NCBI RefSeq assembly: GCF_900497805.2
Contig: NW_020954557.1
Span: forward strand, 41,394,539-41,458,538
Reading direction: 5' to 3'
From: Vombatus ursinus
Taxonomy: Eukaryota > Chordata > Mammalia > Diprotodontia > Vombatidae
DNA: 64,000 bases
Made by a program: the position numbers and the translations under genes. Every line of letters starts with the position of its first letter. The first letter of the stretch is position 1. Below, one piece after another: positions 32,756 to 43,860 of this stretch. The notes below the pieces were generated by a model. That model was not told where the DNA came from. It ran no database searches and saw nothing but the letters and a program-made list of their open reading frames with translations.

Positions 32756-34580
32756 TGAGGAAAAAAGCAGTGCAACATTGGTAACAATGAGTAAAGGTAC
32801 TTTAAAACATACCTTGTATTATAAAAGGGACAGAAATTACCTTTGAAGAAAGATAAAAGATAAGATAGCTGTGGGAGAAAAATGATTATTATCTTCATGT
32901 AACACCTTCTACCAGATATTGTGATCCTAAAACTACAAGGGGTAACTGATGGTTCCTTTTACTAAGCTAGAGATTGTTGATAATGTCATTGGGTAAAATC
33001 ATGACTTCAGAGGAATGATAATGAAGCCTGCCTCCTGACTCCTGACTCTTGGCAGACAGATCACGAACTATAGGAGCAAAACGCCACATTTACTTTCCTG
33101 CGTGGTAATGTGTTGATTTGTCTTGCTTGTTCCTATTTGTTACAAGGGAGGGCTTCTGGAGGGGTGGGGAAGGTAGTGGGAAATAATAGAGATTTAAAAA
33201 AAAAGACAACAACATCAGCAAAACACAGGAATTATAGAAGAGAGAACAAATGATGATTTTGTTACTATCTTGTTAAAATTAATATACACTTTTCAAAACA
33301 AAGAAGGAGCATTGCAACTGAAAATTGGTGTGCTTACAGATATATGCTCACACATATGTATATTTATATGTATACATGTATATATTCTATGTATATGCAG
33401 TACAAATAAGCATGCTTATATTTCTAATGACAAAATACTGTACAAGTAATTTTAGATAATGTAAGTAATTGTAGAAAATAGCATGTATCAACCCATGTTG
33501 TAATTTTCTAAAATTTTTTTAACAGTTGGCCAAAACCTTGCTTGACTTGTACATCTAGTTATAAGCTATGTAAATAAAGAGCCTAAACTGGATTCAAAGG
33601 AAAGATTCTCTTTTGTTTAAGATCAAGGAGCAGAGCTTTGTAAAACTTGTTTTGTATCTGGTATTATTTTTTCCCTTTCATGATAATTGATCCTAAGCCT
33701 AATTTTACAAACTTTTCCTCCCATCTTTTAAAAAAGATGTTGACATTCTCAAAGATTAAATGTAAAATTAGATTTCCAGAAGAACTCCATGGCTATAGAT
33801 TATGGTTTTATCTGGCCTACGTGTTTTTAAAAAAGCCTTTACCCATCAACTTCATCAGTATTTGTCAGTCGCTTCAACAACAAGTGATGGCCAGCTTTTC
33901 ACAGTCAAAATATAGAATTAAAGAAATTATCCATCATTTGGGCAAAATCTCACAATCTCACAAAAGGTTGCTGTATCTACCTACTTTCTTTTCTCCTGAA
34001 TCACTTGTGTAATTTGTTTTGCCAAATTATTCAGATAATTGCATGGTCTTTTTTTTCCATATTTGGTTGTGGGAACCTGAATATGTGAGGTTTTTGTTTT
34101 TTTTTTTTGGTTTGTTTGTTTAAAATGATCGTTGATCTGTGATCAACTTTAGAGGCATCATTTCTCTCCCTGAAGAAATACAGCTATTAATTGAGGGAGA
34201 ATAAAACCCAGATTTTGCCAATTCCAGAGAAATTTCCGCTGAATCTGACTCATTTTAGTTTCTTGAAACTGGGGGAAGAACAAAGTGACATCTGTGCATG
34301 AGACTTGATAATACCCAAATCCTGTCTTTGGATATTCCAGGCAGGTTTGGCACATTGCAGAAAATGTCTTACACCCACATGGCCTGGAACTTATCCTGAT
34401 AATTTCATGGTGAACTAGACCATTCTAGCTTGCATTAATCACATTACCACATAGATTAAAGATGAGGTAGATTTTTTTTAGGATAATGGAGACTAAATTA
34501 CAAAGGGAATTTAGACTATCCACTCTTTCTTTTAAATAAATCTACTAGATTTCTTCCACTTGATAAATTCTAATCATTGA
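32756..34580. other. Mostly unique AT-rich intron
   Basis: Only a TATG-rich tract (33345-33395) and T runs (34085-34110) stand out. A 121-codon open frame at 33647-34012 has no motif I recognise and lies in AT-rich sequence; I treat it as chance. Confidence 0.5.
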
Positions 34581-34584
34581 CTTT

Positions 34585-34748
34585 AGGGATGTTAGTGGTC
34601 AACAATACCAGTTCCCTCATTTAAAAGATAAGGAAGTCAAGAGATGTAAAAATGACTTATCTAAGGTCACATCGATAGTAACTGACAGAGGCAGGATTCA
34701 AATCTAGGACCTTCTTACTCCAAAACCAGCACCCTCTGCACTGTACCA
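34585..34748 (-). repeat. MIR SINE, antisense
   Basis: TCCCTCATTTAAAAGATAAG, ATCTAAGGTCACATCGATAG and CTCTGCACTGTACC. Confidence 0.75.
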
Positions 34749-35057
34749 CAGTGGTAGAAATACCCTTTGCATAAATCTGGGCAATTATCCAGAAAAAAAC
34801 CACCACCACAACAGCAACCAAACAATTATTTGTTAAATCAGTGTTAATCCTGCAGATGAAAAAAATGTTTAGGGAAGATAAAACAATTGTTGACTCCTTT
34901 CTCTTCTTGTTTCCCAAATTGTTTCATGTGTCCAAAGATACACAACTCTTCTAAAGGGTATTCACAAAAACCTATCAAAGTTAACTTTACTTTCTCCCCA
35001 AACTAAAACTAGATTAGTCTCTAAATTAGAATAGGAAATGGTTACAATTTTCAATTC

Positions 35058-35168
35058 ACTCCAACAAGCATTTATTTAGTGTCTACTATATGCCAGACAT
35101 CATGTTTCGCCCTAGACATGCAAAGACAAAAATGAAATAAATAGCCCCTGCCTACAAGAAGCTTACAT
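35058..35168 (-). repeat. L2 LINE 3' end, antisense
   Basis: AACAAGCATTTATTTAGTGT, CTACTATATGCCAGACAT and GCCTACAAGAAGCTTACATG. Confidence 0.85.
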
Positions 35169-35965
35169 GGTTTTGGGCAGTTTTGTTCTATGCTATAGAA
35201 CATGAGTGACTCTTCGTTTTTTCAGTCTTTCATTCTTCAGCACAGTTTTCATTTAATACTAATTTTGTCTGTTCAAAATTCCATTCCTTCTGTTCACTAA
35301 TGTGCACATATTGGGAGAAATTCAAAGCAGAAGGTAGAGACCAAAAAAAGATATCCTAGTGTGTCTTTTTAAAGGAGAAGTAGATGGGACAAAATGTTTC
35401 ATCATCATTATGATTCGTCTTAAAAAGCTTTGTAGTGTAGGCCAAGACAAGAGGCAGGGGGTCCCCAGAAGTACCGACCCACACTAGCAATTGGTAGGTC
35501 TAGGACTCGGCATAGTTTTTGTAACTAAAAACTTGGCGCTCTCTGGGTACCTACTTTCTTCACTGCTTCATTTCCACCATTTAGTGAATGGTCTCAGGAC
35601 AGCTGATGTGGCCCCAAAATTCATCATCCTCATGATGCAATTCTCTGAACTAAGATAGATTGTATTTGTTTTCTAAGAACCAGGCTAACACTTGCCCAGG
35701 ATTCAAAGTCTTTCCAGCTTGGTAGGTCCTACAGTATTGTGGATGAGTGATGAGGCTTCACAGTAGGACTTCAGGGGATGATATGGTTAATATTTGACAA
35801 AAATCAGCATGTTGGATTGACTCTGTGTTAAACATTCTCCACTCATCAACATTTTATTTAGCTGACAGGTGTTATTTTTATTAAGGGATGTTTACATACT
35901 AAGACAATGTTTGTTGAGCATGGCAGAGTACTGATCATAATTAAACATAAGGCAATCATGGAAAT
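35169..35965. other. Unique-looking intron sequence
   Basis: No repeat recognised. Confidence 0.5.
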
Positions 35966-35969
35966 TTAT

Positions 35970-36243
35970 AACAATAATAGTAGTTAGCATTTCCATAGTG
36001 CCTACTATGTGCTAATTTTAGCACACTTTACAAGTATTATCACTACAAATATTGTTTCATTTTTATTTTCACAACAACTTTGGAAGGTAGGTGCTATTAT
36101 TTTTATAGTTAAGGTTATTGAATTAAATAGGGGTTAAATGACTTGCCCAAGGTCACATAGCTAGTAAGGGGCCGAGGCCAAATTTGAACTTGGGTCTTCC
36201 TGACTCCAGTCCCAGCACTCTATCTACTGAGTCACCTTGCTGC
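35970..36243 (-). repeat. MIR SINE, antisense, near full length
   Basis: CATAGTGCCTACTATGTGCT, GGAAGGTAGGTGCTATTATT, ATGACTTGCCCAAGGTCACA and CTCTATCTACTGAGTCACC. Confidence 0.9.
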
Positions 36244-36324
36244 CAAATTTAGCTGCAAGTATAAATAAAGCAGAGTGCATAATGAGGTGGAGCAACTAGA
36301 AACTGACATTTTGCAGTAACAGAG

Positions 36325-36556
36325 AAAAAAATTGTGGGTCTGGAGTTAGGAAGACCTGAGTTCAAATCTGGCCTCTGACACTTACTAGCTGTGTGATTCT
36401 GAACAAGTCACTTAACTGTGTTTGCCTCAGTTTTTTCATCTGTAAAATGAGCTGGAGAAGGAAATGGCAAACCACTTAAGTCTCTTTGCCAAAGAAACTC
36501 TCAAATGGGGTCATGAAGAGTCAGACATGACTGAGAATGACTGAACAACAACAAAT
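36325..36556 (+). repeat. RTE-tailed tRNA SINE
   Basis: GGAAGACCTGAGTTCAAATC, AAATGAGCTGGAGAAGGAAA, GGGTCATGAAGAGTCAGACA and AACAACAACAAA. The 5' head is degraded. Confidence 0.92.
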
Positions 36557-36679
36557 TATTTTGAAGGTTGCTGTTCTGTAGAGTGAATTTATGACTCAAT
36601 TTATTGCATCCCTAGGTTTTGAGACTTTATTCACTGAAATTTTACTGAGTGAGGTGTGCCCTTAAGACTATAGTCATCA

Positions 36680-36810
36680 AAGCTTTGCAGGCTCCGTGAG
36701 GACAAGTCCTACAGATGTTTTTGTATTTTTCTAGAACTTAATGCAGAGCTATGCACACATAGTAGGTCTCTCCCCTCCCAAGCTGTTGAATTGAATTGAG
36801 CTTTTTAAAT
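36680..36810 (+). repeat. L2 LINE 3' end
   Basis: GCTCCGTGAGGACAAGTCCT, TAATGCAGAGCTATGCACAC ATAGTAGG and TTGAATTGAATTG. Confidence 0.7.
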
Positions 36811-37444
36811 CTCTGGAGCAAACTGGTTAAACTCTGGAGCACAGGTTCATAACCTTAGAGTAATCTTTGACTCTTCCCTCTCTCTTCCTTGCACCTCATA
36901 CATCTAACCATTTACCAAGCCTTGTTGATTCTGCCTCTGTGACACCTTTCATATCCATCCTTTTCTTGCTGCTCATGCAATCCCTACACTAGCTCAATCC
37001 CGATCTTTAATAATCTTTTCCCTCACTATTGAAAAGGCCTCCTATTTTGTCTACCTGACTCTAACCTTTTCTCTAATTTTACATCAGAAAGCCAAAGGCC
37101 TCCCATCATATCACTTCTAGTTTACAATTTTGTGTTTTATATTTAAGGGTTCACTCTCAAAGCATATCCCTTCCATGAGAGGTTGACACACAGAATCCTA
37201 AACCAAATTGTTTCCGAGTTGTGGCTGAAGGTGAAGGGCTGTGATGAGAGACTTTTTTCTTCCATTCTTTCCCTCTTTCCTAACATATTTTACATTAAGT
37301 AAATGCCTTCAGATCTAGCCAGTCCCTTAAGATTCCCCTGTATTACTAAGGTGACAAGTAGAAGATAGCCCGGCTACAAACTTGAGCCAAATAAATGAGC
37401 CAAGAGAGTTTATTAAGGGGAGAAAATAAACACATCTCACCGTG

Positions 37445-37618
37445 TCACCCTTCTACTTAAAAATCTGCAAAGGATGATTTCACATCTATAATTGATATCA
37501 CATTGCTTGCCTTCTCAATGGGTGAGGGAGAGACTGAAGGAAGGGAGAGAATTTGGAACTCAAAAAAAATTTTTAATGAATGTTAAAAATAAATAAATAA
37601 TATATATATTTTTTAAAA
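37445..37618 (+). repeat. Marsupial-type L1 3' end, 5'-truncated
   Basis: ATTGATATCACATTGCTTGC, GGGAGAGAATTTGGAACTCA, TTTTTAATGAATGTTAAAAA and an A/T-rich end. Inserted in L2. Confidence 0.8.
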
Positions 37619-37667
37619 AATCTTCAATGGCTCCCTCTTTCCTATAACATAAAATACTATTTACTTA

Positions 37668-37920
37668 TTGTTGTTGCTGTTAAGTCATTTTCACTCGTGT
37701 ACAACTCTTTGTGACCCCATTTGGGGTTTTCTTGGCAAAGATACTAGAGTGGTTTGCCATTTCCTTCTCTAGCTCATTTTTCAGATGAGAAAACTGAGGC
37801 AAATAGGATTAAGTGACTTGCTCAGGGTCACCCAGCCAGTAAGTGCCTATGGCCAGATTTGAACTCGGGAAGTTGTCTTCCTGACTTCAGGTCCATACTC
37901 TATCCACTGCTACCTAGCAG
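37668..37920 (-). repeat. RTE-tailed tRNA SINE, antisense, inside L2
   Basis: TTGTTGTTGCTGTTAAGTCA, TTGTGACCCCATTTGGGGTT, AGTGACTTGCTCAGGGTCAC and CTCTATCCACTGCTACCTAG. Confidence 0.92.
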
Positions 37921-38039
37921 TCTCTACTATTCACTTAAAATTTAGTACTAAAAATGCTCCAAAATCTGGCTCCTACCTATCTTTTCAGTGTTATTTCCTA
38001 TTATCCCCCACTTATTCATGCTCTACTCTAGTTAAATTT

Positions 38040-38120
38040 TTTTTCTTTCTTAGTATCCCCAGCACTTAGCACAGTGCCTTCCACATAGCAGCCACTTAAT
38101 AAATGCTTGTTGACTGGCTG
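38040..38120 (+). repeat. L2 3' tail inserted within another L2
   Basis: TATCCCCAGCACTTAGCACA GTGCC and CACTTAATAAATGCTTGTTG appear before the host L2 copy has reached its own terminus (38490). Confidence 0.7.
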
Positions 38121-38494
38121 GCTGAAAGATGCTCTTCACACGTGACATTCCATCTCCAGTCTTTGTATGGGTGGTCTTTTGTGTTTGGCATGCCCTGCCT
38201 TCTAATCTATGCCTCATAGAATCCCTCGCTTCCTTCAAAACACGGCTTAGCTGCCACCTCCTACCCAAGGCTGTTCTTGATTCCCCCCTTCCTACACTCA
38301 TGAACACTCTCTCCTTCATGAAATTACCTTCTGTTACTTATTATATGCTTTCTATTTACTTACTTGGGTACATACTGTAGCCTCCCTTCCCCTTCTTCCA
38401 AGTGACTATAAGCTTCTTGAGGACAGGGACTTCCATTTAAACTTTGTATTCTATCAGGTAGTAGGTCTGTAATAAGTATTTATTGAATTAAAGT

Positions 38495-39234
38495 TTTTAG
38501 AATCATTACTAATGTGTCAAAGTCCATTATAGGAAGGGGATAAAAGACATTGTAATGTGATGTAACCTACTTAGGTCTTGTTAAAGATTGAAAACAACCA
38601 GCAATTCTTAATTCTCAGGGACATTTGGTTGATGATTTTTAAGGTCAAGTCCTAATAGAGTCCCTGGTTCAAGAAAAGATTTGCAGTTTCATGTACAATC
38701 ATCTTTTTTTATTGTACTGTGTTATGGAAATGCTTGCTTTATTCCAGAAATTAAAAATAAAATAAATTTAAAAATAACTAAATAAACAAGATTTGAGGGT
38801 AAAAAAAAAAAAGAAATCTTGGATAGGATTACAATAAGAGAAACTTCACATTACAGTGGTAGGTTTTGTCTTGTTTTAAGTAAAATGTGGTTGAAAGCTT
38901 TTTCTTTTTACATTTCAGAGGAAGAATCAAAAGAAAATGGGGCAAGATTGTGCTAGTGGTAGGCGGAAAAATGTAATGGTACTCTGTGTTCTTTAGAGCT
39001 GATAGCTGCTGCAGAAGGTTTCGTTGGTGTGGGTTACCATGGTTTCATTTCATTGCCTGTAAGCTGTCTTTTTCTCTATCTGAAATAGATGGAAAATAAG
39101 GTTCAGCTGCATTATTTTTTCCAAATGTTCTATTTCTCATAGTTGTGATCATGAGTCACCTGTTTTGTCTACTTACCTACATATAAAGAGTAAGTGATGC
39201 TCTAAAGGACAGTTCTTTAGAGAATTTAACATCC
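38495..39234. other. Unique-looking intron sequence
   Basis: An A-rich patch near 38740-38815 only. The exon-like AG...GT interval at 38917-38960 was considered and not accepted. Confidence 0.5.
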
Positions 39235-39249
39235 CAGTTGTAACAGATT

Positions 39250-39890
39250 GGGATTCAACCTTCAATTCAATAAGCAAGATATTAAGCATCTGCCATATGC
39301 CAGGTGCTGAAGATGCAGAGACAAATGAAGAAACATTTTCTCTGTCCTTAAGGAGCGTATAGTCCAGGGGTGGGGAATCTGCGGCTTTGAGGCCACATGT
39401 GGCTCTCTAGGTCCTCAAGTGTGGCCCTTTGACTGTCAAAGGCCTCGAGGCCGTAGGTTCCCCACCCCTGGTATATAGTCTTTCTGCTTTGGTGAGGGAG
39501 AGGAGAAAGCATACTCATAGAGAAGTCAACACAAAATATATAGGGAGTGTAAAATAACTGAGAAAGAGGGGAGGAGGAAGGAAGATCATTGACATTTTTG
39601 GAATCAGGAAAGGCTTCACGTAGGAAGTGGTGCTTGAGCCGAACCTTGAAGGGAACAAAGGATTACAGGAGGATAAAGAAGATTCCAGGCTTGGAGGCAG
39701 CCCAGGCAAAAAACAGAGAGGTGGAGGAGGGGTTCTCCTATAAGAGGAATACCATGTAGGTCATCTTTGCTGGAACATAGAGTACATGAAGAATAATTGA
39801 AATTTGTCCAGAAAGATAAATTTGAGCCAGAATGTGAAGGGATTTTAAAAATCCAACAGAGGAATTTGTGTTTTAGCTTGTAATACACAC
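39250..39890 (-). repeat. L2 LINE 3' region, antisense, split by a hAT MITE
   Basis: TTAAGCATCTGCCATATGCC AGGTGCTG and TCTGTCCTTAAGGAGC precede the MITE. GAATCAGGAAAGGCTTCACG, GAACCTTGAAGGGAACAAAG and AGATTCCAGGCTTGGAGGCA follow it, in the order of antisense L2. Confidence 0.8.
39365..39470. mobile_element. hAT-type MITE with terminal inverted repeats and target duplication
   Basis: A 106-bp element. The left end is CAGGGGTGGGGAATCTGCGG; the complement of the right end is CAGGGGTGGGGAACCTACGG; similarity continues to about 30 bp (…GAGGCC). The flanks are GTATAGTC at 39357-39364 and GTATATAGTC at 39471-39480, an 8-bp hAT-style duplication with two extra bases in the right copy. The centre contains a short palindrome (CCTTTGACTGTCAAAGG), as in internally deleted elements. 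It is non-coding and inserted in antisense L2. Confidence 0.9.
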
Positions 39891-39904
39891 ATAGATATAT
39901 CTTC

Positions 39905-40018
39905 TATTATCTATCTATCTATGTGTCTATCTATCTATCTATCTGTCTATCCATCCATCCATCCATCCATCCATCCATCCATCCATCCATCTATCTATCT
40001 ATCTATCTATCTATCTAG

Positions 40019-40085
<67 letters not shown>

Positions 40086-40092
40086 CCTATGT
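39905..40092. repeat. (CTAT)n array with a (CCAT)n core
   Basis: CTAT units, then CCAT units at about 39950-39990, then CTAT to about 40086. The open frame over it is a repeat artefact. Confidence 0.98.
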
Positions 40093-41290
40093 ATCTCACT
40101 GATGGCCTGGTGGAATGGTGGATCTCCCACGAAAGGGCCCAGTTTTGGGCTTGCAAAAACCAGTTTTGGACCTGAGGGCCTGGGAAGGAGTCTGACCTAA
40201 AAGAGAGGATAATTAAAACTTTTTTTCCCACTCTTTGGCTCATTTTGTTCCCTGCAGAATTCTGGATGAAAAAAATCAATTAAACAAAATTCAGGTGTAG
40301 CTCATGTCTAGAATCTTTACTGAAAGGAATTAACAGAATCTCTTCTAGAAAAGGTATCTAATATACAAAGTAGATATTGGGTATAGGACAACCCTTTACT
40401 TCCTCCACTACAAAAAAAAAATCTTAAAACATAAAAGACTCATAAATATTTATTAACAAATACTTAAAACAAGAAACAACAATCCATTACTTCTATTCTG
40501 TTGTCCTGAAATGTAAAGACAACTTTGTAGGACTGCTAAACAGATATTTTACTTTCATCTCAGGCATGCACCATTTGACACACTTACAAGGTCCAGATCT
40601 GCTGGTCAGCCAGGGCATGCCTTTGGCTCCTTATTCTATCCAGTTGCAGCATTTTCCTGGAAGTGATTATCTTCTTTCAAAAGTGGTGTCACAGCAGAAT
40701 GTACTTCCTGCTTGACAGTAAATACCAACTCAATAACCAAGGATCTCTTAAACTTATAAGGTACCTAGTCACAAAGACTGAAAACATCCATCTCTCAAGA
40801 TCATTGTTTAGTCACCTGTGCTCAGAGAAAGAAACATGAAACAGCAGAGACAGAGATAGACTTGAAGGTCTATCCTCAGGCTCACCCGGGCAAGCGTGGG
40901 TTGATTGCCATGTACTCAATGTACTCGATCTGTGGGCCACTTTGGATGCTATTAGAGGAAGGGAGAGGAATCCCTTCTTCACCTTTGCTGAAGCCCAAGG
41001 GAAAGTTAACAAAGTCTGAAGTGACACACTCAAAAGAAAAGACGACTTTTTCTTCTTTGTCTCTTATTATAGCTTATTCAGGAAGTAGGTCTTTCCTTGG
41101 CTTAGTCATTGATTATTATGGTTGCAATCCCCTAGTATAGGATATCAAGTGACCAGTGAAAAAGCATGTCCTGTAGCAGGAGCCAGACGATGTGTTCTAC
41201 TTGAAAAGGCCAGAAAATATACCCAACTCCATGGTAAGGACTCCAGTTCATCACCTGCTATAGATCTACATCTATGTCTCTATGAATCTA
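40093..41290. other. Intron between two tetranucleotide arrays
   Basis: No LINE or SINE recognised. Confidence 0.5.
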
Positions 41291-41299
41291 TGTCTCTAT

Positions 41300-41370
41300 G
41301 TTTCTATCTATCTATCTGTCTATCTATCTATCTATCTATCTATCTATCCATCTATCTATCTATCTATCTG

Positions 41371-41408
<38 letters not shown>
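41300..41408. repeat. Second (CTAT)n array
   Basis: CTAT units with occasional CTGT and CCAT variants, same orientation as the array at 39905. Confidence 0.98.
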
Positions 41409-41410
41409 CC

Positions 41411-41580
41411 CTATCCCTATGACACATACTGACCCTGGACAACTTACTTAACCTTTTAGTGACCCCAGGCAACTCTCTAAGATTATAAGTTGCCAAGCAA
41501 GTGATGATCTACATGGGTAGAGGAAGTTTCCTCACTGGGCATTCCTTATACCAATGGAATCAGGAGTCCTGGTCAAAATA
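41411..41580 (+). repeat. Second-type tRNA SINE, sense
   Basis: CTGACCCTGGACAACTTACT, CCAGGCAACTCTCTAAGATT ATAAGTTGCC, GGGTAGAGGAAGTTTCCTCA and TATACCAATGGAATCAGGAG. Its tail matches 54583-54775. Confidence 0.75.
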
Positions 41581-41613
41581 AAAAGATAAATAAATAGAGA
41601 TAGATTGATAAAT

Positions 41614-41819
41614 GGGGCAGCTAGGTGGCATTCAAATCCAACTTCAGACACTACCTATGTGACTTTGGGTAAGTCACTTAACGCTGTTTGCCTCAGTTTT
41701 CTCATCTGTAAAATGAGCTGGAGAAGGAAATGGCAAACCAGTCCAGTATCTTTACCAAGAAAACTCCAAATGGGTTCACAAAGAGTGAGACACGACTAAT
41801 CATCTAAACTACAACAACG
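41614..41819 (+). repeat. RTE-tailed tRNA SINE with an internal head deletion
   Basis: GGGGCAGCTAGGTGGC runs directly into ATTCAAATCCAACTTCAGAC, so about 45 bases of the usual head are missing. The rest is complete to GTGAGACACGACTAAT and the CAACAAC end. Confidence 0.92.
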
Positions 41820-41837
41820 AAGGACTGATAGTTATAG

Positions 41838-41950
41838 ACACACACATATGTATATGTGTATATACATATACATACATATATGTATAAGTGTATGTGTATA
41901 TGTATATATATGTGTGTAGATAGATAGATTGATAGATGGATGGATGGATA
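41838..41950. repeat. (TATG/TACA)n and GATA/GATG tract
   Basis: ACATATGTATATGTGTATAT units, then GATAGATAGATTGATAG and GGATGGATGGATA. Confidence 0.9.
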
Positions 41951-41954
41951 TGTA

Positions 41955-42580
41955 ATCACCCTTTCACAAACCAATCAACAAACCTTCACCTTTACATTTA
42001 AAGGGTGGAAAGAAGACCCAGGAGGAAAAAAGTGGCTAGCTAGCTCAGTTGGTCTATAATGCCTGAAATCACCTGATGCTGAAACCAGCAATTGTTCCAA
42101 ACTCTGTTAATCACCTTGCAGTTTCTCTGGTGTTCTCTCTAAAGCCCACTTCCCTTCTTGAAGAACATCAGTGGCAGCTTTCTACAATTGATCTTTACTA
42201 GATGGCTGCAGTAGACTGAACGGAAGGTGTGTACTTCAGCAAATTCCACATAGACACACGAATTCTTGGGTGATAATAGCCAGGCAATAGGAATATTTTT
42301 AGGGACTCTGTAATTAAAAAATCCTTTGGATGCTGTTTGGTTACTGTCATCCACAGGCAATCACCTGATAAGAGCAGCTGATAAATTGATGGAGCTATAA
42401 ATGAAACTAGTAGTTTTTCATTTCAACAATCAACCCGACTGTATCTTTGATGAGATGGCCTATGTAGAGCTGCAAAATAGAAGAATCTCAAAAGCTCTGA
42501 GGGCAGCATAAAAGAAAAACGTCTTCCTCTGGAAAAGAAACAAAATACTGGTGCAAAGATCAATTTTAAAAAAATAGTGG
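41955..42580. other. Unique-looking intron sequence
   Basis: No repeat recognised. A minus-strand 73-codon open frame (42139-42360) shows no domain I can name. Confidence 0.5.
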
Positions 42581-42582
42581 TG

Positions 42583-42744
42583 GGGCAGCTAGGTGGCGCA
42601 GTGGATGGAGCACCGGCTCTGGATTCAGGAGGACCTGGGTTCAAATTCGACCTCAGACACATAAAACTCACTCACAGTGTAACTCTGGGCAACTCACTTA
42701 ACCCAAATTGCCTCTCTAAAAAAAAAAGAAAAAGAAAAAAAAGA
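42583..42744 (+). repeat. Short A-tailed tRNA SINE
   Basis: GGGGCAGCTAGGTGGCGCAG, GGATTCAGGAGGACCTGGGT, CTCACTTAACCCAAATTGCC and an A/G-rich tail. The flanks TAGTGGT and GAGTGGT suggest a short target duplication. Confidence 0.95.
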
Positions 42745-43160
42745 GTGGTAAAACCAAAGATAATAGTTGGCCCCTCTGTACTTGAGCTGTGGGCTACCAG
42801 AGAGGATGCTCAGGATTTAGCATGTGTGCTGGAAACTTCAGAGGAGGTGTTGCTGCTTTTGGAAATCATGGTGGCCCTATGCCACAGCATGGGGGTGGAG
42901 GTGGGGGTGGTAGAAGTGATGGAATTGGTTATCCATATGTTCATGGCCTGTATTTCCCAACTGAGGTATCCAAAGAGAGGCAACTACACCAGAAGGGAAT
43001 GCCCAACATGGGCAACTCTAAAACTAGAATGTTAGGGACCAAGGAAATAATAGTGGCTACCAAAAAAAATCAAATTAAGGGCTGTCGCTCATTGCTGCAG
43101 AGTCAATATGTATCAGAAGCCATGCAATTAACATTATTACCAAAGCGTAATATCCTTGAT
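42745..43160 (+). pseudogene. Unidentified Gly-rich coding-like fragment
   Basis: One frame (42789-43163) reads MGYQRGCSGFSMCAGNFRGG, then VAAFGNHGGPMPQHGGGGGG GRSDGIGYPYVHGLYFPTE. The Gly-rich run followed by a denser segment resembles RNA-binding proteins of the hnRNP kind, but I cannot match it to a gene. A possible processed pseudogene split by the SINE just upstream is one reading; chance translation of a GGT-rich patch is another. A second open frame overlaps it. Confidence 0.3.
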
Positions 43161-43473
43161 TAATTGAATTCTCAATTAAAAACAAATTGATACATATTTC
43201 TCAGAAGACAGTTACTACAAATTAACTATATTAAAAAAAGAAAACAGTTAACACAAGTCTGCCCATGACATTCATGGGGTGAACAGGGGGAGCTATGCCT
43301 ATGAAAACAGAATTGTACTTTCTCCAGCATAGAAAAGACTGATTAATTTATAAGTGACTTAACCAGATATCATTACACATTCTTTCTCTTTTCCTTTTTG
43401 TTCTTCCTACTTTTTGGAATTTGTCTCTTCTTATCATTGCCCCTCCCCCAACTCCTCAAAAAACAAAAACTGT

Positions 43474-43650
43474 ATCAGGGTCATGTGATGGAAAGAGCAC
43501 TGGCTTTGGGATATCAGATCCCTTATTTACCACTGATTTCCTCCTTGTTTGATGTGGGCCGAGTAATGTAGCTGCTTGGGGCCTCAGTTTTCTCATTTGC
43601 AAAATGATGTGATTGGACTAAGTGACCTCTGCCGTACAGTGTTGGAGATG
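43474..43650 (+). repeat. MIR SINE, sense
   Basis: GGAAAGAGCACTGGCTTTGG, GGGGCCTCAGTTTTCTCATT TGCAAAATGATG and GACCTCTGCCGTACAG. Confidence 0.75.
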
Positions 43651-43714
43651 GCCTATGAGTTCACATATGAGGAAATGCCCTTTCCCAATGGAAGCCTGAA
43701 ACTTTTAGAGTTTT

Positions 43715-43860
43715 CCTTTTAGAGTTGCCTAGAGCACTCAGAGGTGATGTGACTTGCCCAGGTTGACACAGCCAATGTGTATCAGAGACGGGATGTAAAC
43801 CCCGTTCTTTCTGCTTCTAAGGCCAGCTGTTTTTCTACTAGGGAATGCTGCCTCTATCAT
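43715..43860 (-). repeat. MIR/CORE SINE fragment, antisense
   Basis: GAGTTGCCTAGAGCACTCAG, ATGTGACTTGCCCAGGTTGA and TTTTTCTACTAGGGAATGCT. Confidence 0.7.

Larger units (their letters stand above)
36835..38490 (+). mobile_element. L2 LINE 3' region with nested insertions
   Basis: Sense L2 in pieces: TTACCAAGCCTTGTTGATTC near 36915; TCTTCAATGGCTCCCTCTTT near 37620; AAATCTGGCTCCTACCTATC near 37962; TTTGGCATGCCCTGCCTTCT near 38186; terminus CTTCTTGAGGACAGGGACTT near 38412 to TAAGTATTTATTGAATT. Between the pieces lie an L1 3' end, an RTE-tailed SINE and a short extra L2 tail. Confidence 0.82.

Noticed and set aside
33647-34012. 121-codon open frame (+)
   Set aside because: AT-rich, no motif, no splice context; probably chance.
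38917-38960. Exon-like interval (CATTTCAG ... GTAGGC)
   Set aside because: No frame matches the expected next CHN1 segment (FGSQTRNFRLYYDG); chance splice motifs.
39905-41408. Regularly spaced short repeats that could suggest a CRISPR-like array
   Set aside because: They are contiguous tetranucleotide microsatellites with no spacers, in a vertebrate genome.
42139-42360. 73-codon minus-strand open frame
   Set aside because: No recognisable domain and no supporting context.
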